A DNA stretch of 64,000 bases from the NCBI RefSeq assembly GCF_002582035.1, contig NZ_NUQE01000045.1:1-64000 (forward strand), written 5' to 3'. Origin of the DNA: Bacillus pseudomycoides (lineage in GTDB: Bacteria; Bacillota; Bacilli; Bacillales; Bacillaceae_G). Below, piece after piece: positions 59,069 to 64,000 of the stretch; the stretch's first letter is position 1; each line of letters starts with the position of its first letter. Both the position numbers and the translations under genes were made by a program. The notes beneath the pieces are model-generated. The model saw only the letters and a program-made list of their open reading frames with translations. It was not told the DNA's origin and made no database searches.

Positions 59069-60037
59069 TTAAAAATCAAATACGAAATCATCATCTGATA
59101 ATTTTTCAACATTTGTTGCTTTTACATAACCATTCCCTTTTACAGAGAAGAAATCATGGTTTTTCGTATCTGTACGTAAACCATTTAATACGATTGGGTT
59201 AATTTCTTCTTCTTCAAAGTGTGGTTCTAACCCTAAGTTCATAAGCCCTTTATTCGCATTGTAACGAACGAAACGGTTTACATCTTCTACAAGACCGATA
59301 GATGTATAAATTTCTTCTGTATATGCAGTTTCAATTTCATACAATTTCATCAATAACTCTTGTGTTTCTTTTTGCACCTCTTGTTGTTCTTCTGCAGAAA
59401 GCTCTGCAAAAACTTGCTGTGCTAAAATACCAACAAATACGCCGTGAATGGACTCGTCCCTAATTATTAGATTAATAATTTCCCCACTCGCCGTTAATTT
59501 CCCTTGTCCTGCTAAATACAGCGGATAGAAGAATCCACTATAGAACAAGTAACTTTCTAAGAACACACTTGCTACCATTGCCATGTATAGTTCTTTTTTC
59601 GTTACTTGAGGTTTTAATAGACGGTGGTAGTAATTTGTAATAATCCCTGCTTTTTTCACAAGTAACGGATGAGTATCTACCCATTCAAAAATCTCATCAA
59701 TTTCTTCTTCACTTGCCAATGTCGTAAAAATGTGACTGTAACTTTTCGCGTGCACTTCTTCCATAGCACCCATAAACGCAAGCACACTTTTTGCTTGTAA
59801 GTTCTCAAGATGCACAAGAATTAGCGGCATTCCCTCGCCGCCTTGCTTCGTATCTAGAAGTGTTAAACCTCCTAGTACACGCTTATACGCTTGTTGCTCT
59901 TCTTTTGATAACTGCACCCACGTATTTTTGTCAGAAGAAACAGCGATCTCCTCTTCTGTCCAAAACTGAGCGATGTTTTGCTTCCAAAACATTAAACTAA
60001 AATCGTCTTCTTTCTTGTTCCAGTTTACCGCGCGCAT
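59069..60037 (-). CDS. nrdF: Class Ib ribonucleotide reductase small subunit
   Basis: A 322-residue dimanganese/diiron protein that generates the tyrosyl radical. Metal ligands are in the segments DTKQGGEGMP (around 58), EEVHAKSYSHIF (around 91-102) and IRDESIHGVFVG (around 190); the radical Tyr follows HAKSY. The NrdI flavodoxin at the operon start supports manganese loading. It is separated from nrdE by 143 bases containing a hairpin. Confidence 0.95.
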   Translation of the reverse strand: MRAVNWNKKEDDFSLMFWKQNIAQFWTEEEIAVSSDKNTWVQLSKEEQQAYKRVLGGLTLLDTKQGGEGMPLILVHLENLQAKSVLAFMGAMEEVHAKSYSHIFTTLASEEEIDEIFEWVDTHPLLVKKAGIITNYYHRLLKPQVTKKELYMAMVASVFLESYLFYSGFFYPLYLAGQGKLTASGEIINLIIRDESIHGVFVGILAQQVFAELSAEEQQEVQKETQELLMKLYEIETAYTEEIYTSIGLVEDVNRFVRYNANKGLMNLGLEPHFEEEEINPIVLNGLRTDTKNHDFFSVKGNGYVKATNVEKLSDDDFVFDF

Positions 60038-60093
60038 TGAATCGCCCCTTTTTTTAAATGTTACATCGTTCTAACGTAAATTTGATAACTAAG

Positions 60094-60124
60094 CATGAGC
60101 AGGGTTTTTCTAACCCTGCTCATC
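60094..60124. terminator. Hairpin between nrdE and nrdF
   Basis: ATGAGCAGGGTT and AACCCTGCTCAT form a 12-bp stem. No T-run follows on the coding strand, so it is more likely an RNA processing or stability element than a true terminator. Confidence 0.5.
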
Positions 60125-60180
60125 TTGTTTTAACCTCTATGATAAATATCAATTGTATGTTCTTCTTCCAAAAGAATACA

Positions 60181-61137
60181 TTATACTGTGCAGGCTACAC
60201 ACTCTTCAACGCTTAACTTACGTGTTCTTGTGTAGTACAAGCTCTTTAATCCTTTTTTATGAGCATAAATATAGTAACGTGCTAATTCACGTGTAGAAAT
60301 ATCACTATTTACATAAAGAATTGTACTAATTCCTTGGTCAATATGCTCTTGAATTTCTGCGATTAAATCAATGAGCTTAAACTGATTCATATCGTAAGAA
60401 GATTTATAATACCAGAACGTATCTTTTGATAAATACGGCATTGGATAATACGTCGTTGCATTTGCATACGTTCTTGATTCAATTTGACTTACGATCGGCA
60501 TTACACTTGAAGTCGCATTTTGAACGTAACTAATTGATTGTGTCGGAGCAATAGCTAATCGATACGAATTATATAAACCATGCTTTTGCACTTGTTCTTT
60601 TAAGTTTGTCCAGTCTTCTTTTGTTGGAATGTGGATTCCTTCAAATAACTGTTGTACTTTCTCAGTTACTGGACTGTAATCTGTTGTTTCATACTTCTCA
60701 AAGTATGTTCCTTTTGCATAATCCGATTTATCGAAGTCTTTAAATGTTTCGCCCTTCTCTTTCGCAATTTCCATACTCTTTTCGATGGAGTAGTAGTTGA
60801 GCATCATAAAGAATGTACGAGCAAATTCTTTCGCTTCTGCACTTTCATATGCAATTTTATTTTTCGCTAAATAACCGTGTAAGTTCATTGCTCCAAGACC
60901 GACAGAATGAAGTTCATCATTTGCTTTTTTCACAGTCGGTGCGTTCGGAATAATTGTCATATCAGAAACAGCTGTTAAAGCTTCCATACCTGCATGAACT
61001 GCTTCACGAATTTCTTTATTCTCCATCACGTTCACTATATTTAATGATCCTAAGTTACAGTTAATATCACGGCGGATAATGTCATCTGTACCGTAGTCAT
61101 TGATTTCGGATGTTTCTTGTAACTGGAAGATTTCAGT
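60181..61137 (-). CDS. nrdE: Ribonucleotide reductase large subunit, exon 2
   Basis: The second part of nrdE. The reading frame after the intron is TEIFQLQETSEINDYGTDDI, then RRDINCNLGSLNIVNVMENK, continuing to the C-terminal ECVACTV with the redox Cys pair. Joined with exon 1 it gives 694 residues, close to the ~700 of class Ib NrdE. The substrate-binding and radical-relay residues are split over both exons, so splicing is essential for activity. Stop TAA at 60183. Confidence 0.93.
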   Translation of the reverse strand, partial: TEIFQLQETSEINDYGTDDIIRRDINCNLGSLNIVNVMENKEIREAVHAGMEALTAVSDMTIIPNAPTVKKANDELHSVGLGAMNLHGYLAKNKIAYESAEAKEFARTFFMMLNYYSIEKSMEIAKEKGETFKDFDKSDYAKGTYFEKYETTDYSPVTEKVQQLFEGIHIPTKEDWTNLKEQVQKHGLYNSYRLAIAPTQSISYVQNATSSVMPIVSQIESRTYANATTYYPMPYLSKDTFWYYKSSYDMNQFKLIDLIAEIQEHIDQGISTILYVNSDISTRELARYYIYAHKKGLKSLYYTRTRKLSVEECVACTV

Positions 61138-61513
61138 CTCTAATGTTCAACTGAGATCGCTACTCTCAGCCCGTTGCTTACACAACTGCTGTATGTCACC
61201 ATACAGGACAGACTATATCATCACCTACAGCATAACCTGATTAGGTGCTCCGCTTTTCGAGCGCCAATTGCTTGCGCCCTACTCCCATATGGGATAGTCG
61301 TTAGGCATTTACTTATCTTAGTCTTTCAGAAAGTCTCTTATCATTTCATGCTGTCTCTTTTTAATTTTACATGTGCAAAATGATAAGATACGCCCTGAAT
61401 AAAACAACTTATTCTAAGATAAGATTTAGCACGGTAGGTTACCTTTAATTAAGGCTTTCCCCGTTTAACGGAGTTTTCGACTAGCATTTCTACTAGAAGG
61501 TGCTACATAGTTA
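61138..61513 (-). ncRNA. Group I self-splicing intron in nrdE (no homing endonuclease)
   Basis: 376 bases interrupt nrdE exactly between NLC and TEIF codons. On the minus strand the intron begins TAACTATG and ends in G (ATTAGAG), as group I introns do, with U as last base of exon 1. A P7 pairing ACGACTAT/ATAGTC is visible in CCTAACGACTATCCC and GATGATATAGTCTG. The only open frame is trivial, so it is an ORF-less intron. nrdE introns are known from the B. cereus group. Confidence 0.9.
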
Positions 61514-62641
61514 ACACAAGTTAGACATCTTTACAGTTCCAATATCCTTTAACGGATGTTGTTTATTTGCATTTGATTTAAACATTAAATATGGGTAACC
61601 AGACTCAAGCTGAATCATTGCAATTTTAATGAGCATATCGCGTGCACTAATATCCAGTGGTTTCTTTTTGATATTCGGATTGCTCATCAGTTCATCATAC
61701 ATTTCATCAATGTCGATATCATCTAAATGTTTTCCGTACTCTTTATACACTGTATAAGGTGCGAAAACATGGAATGGTTCGTTTTTCTCAGCAAGCTCAA
61801 AGAATTTACTTGGAACGATAACTCCGATTGAAAGAGATTGAATACGACTCTTCTCGTCGGCATTTATTTTTTTTGTATCAAGGAACTCAATAATGTCCCA
61901 ATGGAAAATATTTAAATATACTGCTCCGGCACCTTTTCGTTGGCCGAGCTGATTCGCATACGAAAACGAATCTTCAAGTAATTTCATAACTGGTACAACA
62001 CCGCTTGCTGCGTTCTCGATACCTTTAATTTGTTCACCGCGCGCGCGCAGCTTGCTCAAGTTAAGCGCTACACCGCCGCCGATTTTTGATAACTGCATCG
62101 CCGTATTAATATTAAATCCAATCGAATTTAAGCTATCATCCATCTCTAACAAGAAACAAGACACCATTTCTCCTCTTCTGCTTCTTCCCGCATTTAAAAA
62201 GGTTGGTGTCGCTGGTTGATAGTTTTGTTTTACAATCATACTTGCGAATTGCTTCGCTTTCTCGACGTTTCCTCGTCCTAAGTATAACGATACAATTGCT
62301 ACACGATCTGGATAGCTTTCTAAGTATCGTTTTTGATCATTTGTTTTTAACGCATAATCTTTATAAAACTTAGATGCTGCCATATAAGATTGAAATTCGA
62401 AATTTTCGCCATATGTGATATCGTATACAGCTTCTATCTCGTCCATCTTATATTCGCTTAACACATCATAGTAGTAGTCGTTCTCCAACATATACTCGAT
62501 GCGTTTTGCCACGCTATCAAAATGAACGGTATTCTCTTTCGCCTCTTCCATAAAGACTGCTAATGCTTCTTTATCTTTGTGCAGCTGATAGAATCCATCC
62601 TGCATTTGCGTGATCTCATTATTCAATTCAATGTGTCGCAA
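61514..62641 (-). CDS. nrdE: Ribonucleotide reductase large subunit, exon 1
   Basis: The first 376 codons of nrdE, reducing ribonucleoside diphosphates. Visible features: N-terminal ATP-cone-less class Ib start, TPTFLNAGRSRRGEMVSCFLLEMDDSLNSIG with one redox Cys, SKIGGGVALNLSKLRARGEQI, and the exon ends at KMSNLC just at the active-site Cys. Without splicing translation stops at the first intron codon (TAA). It overlaps nrdI by 14 bases. Confidence 0.93.
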
Positions 62642-62987
62642 TCTCCAGCACCCTCTCTTTAAAAAAGTCTACATCTTTATTTGTTCCTGATAACTCAAAT
62701 TTCGATACAATCGGTACCTCATATCTCGTTGCAATCTTGTCTGCACTTGCCCCAAACATGTCTCCCCAATTGCGATTCCCGCTTGCAGATACTCCCTTTA
62801 AGCGTTCATGATTACGTTCTAAAAATTTCAAAACACGTTCCGGCACATTTCCAAAACCTGTTGTATACGTAATAAGGACAAATTCTTCATCTAATACGAG
62901 ATTTTCATTAATTTGAACGGCCGGCATATTTAATTTGTGAATGAAACGCTTTACGTTTCCTGTCATAGAATCATATGCAACTAACAT
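62628..62987 (-). CDS. nrdI: NrdI flavodoxin-like activator of class Ib RNR
   Basis: A 119-residue FMN protein supplying oxidant for the NrdF dimanganese-tyrosyl cofactor. YDSMTGNVKRFIHKL (around 5-19) is the phosphate loop, VLITYTTGFGNVP the second, and SGNRNWGDMFG the third flavin loop. First gene of the nrdI-nrdE-nrdF operon. Confidence 0.95.
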   Translation of the reverse strand: MLVAYDSMTGNVKRFIHKLNMPAVQINENLVLDEEFVLITYTTGFGNVPERVLKFLERNHERLKGVSASGNRNWGDMFGASADKIATRYEVPIVSKFELSGTNKDVDFFKERVLEIATH

Positions 62988-63037
62988 CTCCGACCCTCCT
63001 CTTACATCTTTTCACATCATGTTCGTTCTTGATGATT

Positions 63038-63085
63038 TCTCTATATATTGTATTACTTTTTAAAAAAGGACACAAGATATATGTA
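63038..63085 (-). promoter_or_regulatory. nrd promoter with two NrdR boxes
   Basis: Minus-strand -35 TTGTGT (63075-63070), 17-base spacer and -10 TACAAT (63052-63047). Box-like sequences TCTCTATATATTGTA (63038-63052) and ACACAAGATATATGT (63070-63084) overlap -10 and -35, about 32 bp apart. The NrdR consensus is ACACWATATWTWGT-like, so NrdR repression by dATP/ATP state is expected. Confidence 0.75.
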
Positions 63086-63300
63086 TAATTTCTTTCTATT
63101 TAAAAATTTATTTTTTCGACAGAAACAGCCGATCTTTTTACAATACAAAGAATATGAAACAACATTCTAAAACGCATGTCAATAAAGTGTATTTCAAAAA
63201 AGTTGTCAACGGATTTACCCACATTTCCAAAAAAGTTAACAGTATAAATTTGTCAAAAAAGGAAACATACCTACGAAATCTATTAGTCATCTGTCAAAAA
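63086..63300. other. AT-rich intergenic region upstream of nrdI
   Basis: Open frames here are short and have no RBS; I regard them as chance. Repeated TTGACA-like hexamers on the minus strand (near 63190 and 63215) may be extra promoter elements. Confidence 0.35.
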
Positions 63301-63334
63301 AAACGAACAGTTTCCTTACTAGAAACTGTTCGAA
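63301..63334 (-). terminator. Probable yolD terminator
   Basis: CGAACAGTTTC and GAAACTGTTCG form an 11-bp stem followed by eight T on the minus strand. The nearest leftward gene upstream is the YolD-like gene ~250 bases away. Confidence 0.75.
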
Positions 63335-63579
63335 ACCGGTTACACATTCTCTATATAATGCTCCTCTTTAAAAAGAGGCAGTTACATTCAAATAAGAGAT
63401 TTTCTTTTTAATATTCATTACTAAAAAACTCACAATCTATCCTTTTTTGTATATTGCTGGTTCGTTTACAACGAAAAGGAGAAAAATAATGAAACGACAT
63501 TCTATTTACTGATGCCATGAAAAAAATGCGCAACATATCGCAAACATATGTACACGCAAAAAAACACAAAAGACAACTC

Positions 63580-63897
63580 CTATTCATTATTTTCTACGCG
63601 CACAATGTCCTTCACAAATATATGATAGAAATTTTCATCTTTACATTGCATCGTAAAAATAGGTGATTCTTCATCAAAATATGCAATTGTACCTGTAACT
63701 TTTTGAATAGAATTTTGAAGTTTAGCTACTACAAACACATTTTGTTCTTGTTCATATGCTGTTTTTAATTGTTGAATGATTTCCTTCATTCGCTTTCGCT
63801 TTTCAGGAAACATAACCATTCCAACAAACTTTCTACCTTCCTTATCTTTCCAAAAACAGTCCCAATGCGGAAGTATTCCTTGTTTAAACTCTCCCAT
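63580..63897 (-). CDS. YolD-like family protein
   Basis: A 105-residue protein with the YolD pattern: N-terminal GILPHWDCFWKDKEG, FPEKRKRMKEIIQQL and the C-terminal beta strands VTGTIAYFDEESPIFTMQCKDENFYHIFVKDIVRVE. YolD proteins are often encoded next to a Y-family (UvrX-like) polymerase; such a gene may lie beyond the right edge. Start ATG has AAAGGAGAGGAG upstream. Confidence 0.75.
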   Translation of the reverse strand: MGEFKQGILPHWDCFWKDKEGRKFVGMVMFPEKRKRMKEIIQQLKTAYEQEQNVFVVAKLQNSIQKVTGTIAYFDEESPIFTMQCKDENFYHIFVKDIVRVENNE

Positions 63898-64000
63898 ATA
63901 AACTCCTCTCCTTTCTCTTTATCCGACTCTTAACGAGCAATTTTAAGCCGTCTTTTTTTAATAGATACTTTTTATTACGAACGAGGAGTCTCCATATATG
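63898..64000. other. Right edge of the window
   Basis: A GAGGAG followed by ATG at the last three bases could be a rightward gene start, and a leftward frame without a start is open across 63900-64000. Neither can be supported from what is visible. Confidence 0.25.

Noticed and set aside
63154-63411. 85-aa rightward frame upstream of nrdI
   Set aside because: No RBS, Lys/Asn-rich random composition, overlaps a terminator hairpin.
63489-63512. Seven-codon frame MKRHSIY with a good AAGGAG site
   Set aside because: RBS is good but the frame is too short to support, and no attenuator follows; could be chance.

Overview
Organism. The window reads as an AT-rich Bacillus chromosome: AGGAGG-type ribosome binding sites, SASP-era accessory genes such as a YtfJ/GerW-like protein, a DltXABCD operon, class Ib nrdIEF, and a his operon with a short HisG plus HisZ. 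About two dozen copies and fragments of a ~155 bp repeat bounded by TTTAT direct repeats match my memory of bcr1, a repeat specific to the Bacillus cereus group. From memory the proteins look like a rather divergent member of that group; the species cannot be fixed from sequence alone.

Layout. 1-1.4 kb: edge of an acetyltransferase gene and an alpha/beta hydrolase. 1.7-23 kb: a large leftward block for amino-acid biosynthesis: ilvE-ilvD, a T-box leader, ilvB-ilvN-ilvC-leuA-leuB-leuC-leuD, then a separate his promoter, a leader peptide with three consecutive His codons and a mutually exclusive hairpin attenuator, then hisZ-G-D-B-H-A-F-I-E and a PHP histidinol phosphatase, followed by a 2-hydroxyacid dehydrogenase. 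23-36 kb: small sporulation or unknown genes (YkuS, YtfJ, DUF4190-like), KtrB, MarR, a thioredoxin-fold protein, UppP, MATE exporter, YkuD L,D-transpeptidase, a decayed DUF350 gene, an APH-fold kinase and an M20 amidohydrolase. 36-40.3 kb: dltXABCD. 40.3-46.3 kb: nitronate monooxygenase, LD-carboxypeptidase, a poly-asparagine protein, SseB-like protein, a frameshifted CPBP protease and an alpha/beta hydrolase. 46.8-58.6 kb: a catabolic island of acyl-CoA dehydrogenase, type III CoA-transferase, class III aminotransferase, aldehyde dehydrogenase, a sigma-54 enhancer-binding activator, glutamate dehydrogenase with two small partner genes, and an APC permease. 59-63 kb: nrdI-nrdE-nrdF with a group I intron splitting nrdE. 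63.6 kb: a YolD-like gene.

How the parts work together. BCAA synthesis is predicted to sense charged tRNA-Ile (T-box) and probably CodY; His synthesis is predicted to sense His-tRNA through ribosome stalling on a leader peptide. The catabolic island has two textbook -24/-12 promoters, one before the aldehyde dehydrogenase operon and one before glutamate dehydrogenase; each has a similar ATGCA...TGCAT dyad upstream, and at both places a bcr1 copy sits between the dyad and the promoter. The enzyme set fits omega-amino acid (for example 5-aminovalerate) to glutarate to glutaryl-CoA to crotonyl-CoA, with glutamate dehydrogenase recycling the amino acceptor; this is inference. bcr1 copies repeatedly abut or overlap stop codons, and one supplies a gene's stop codon.
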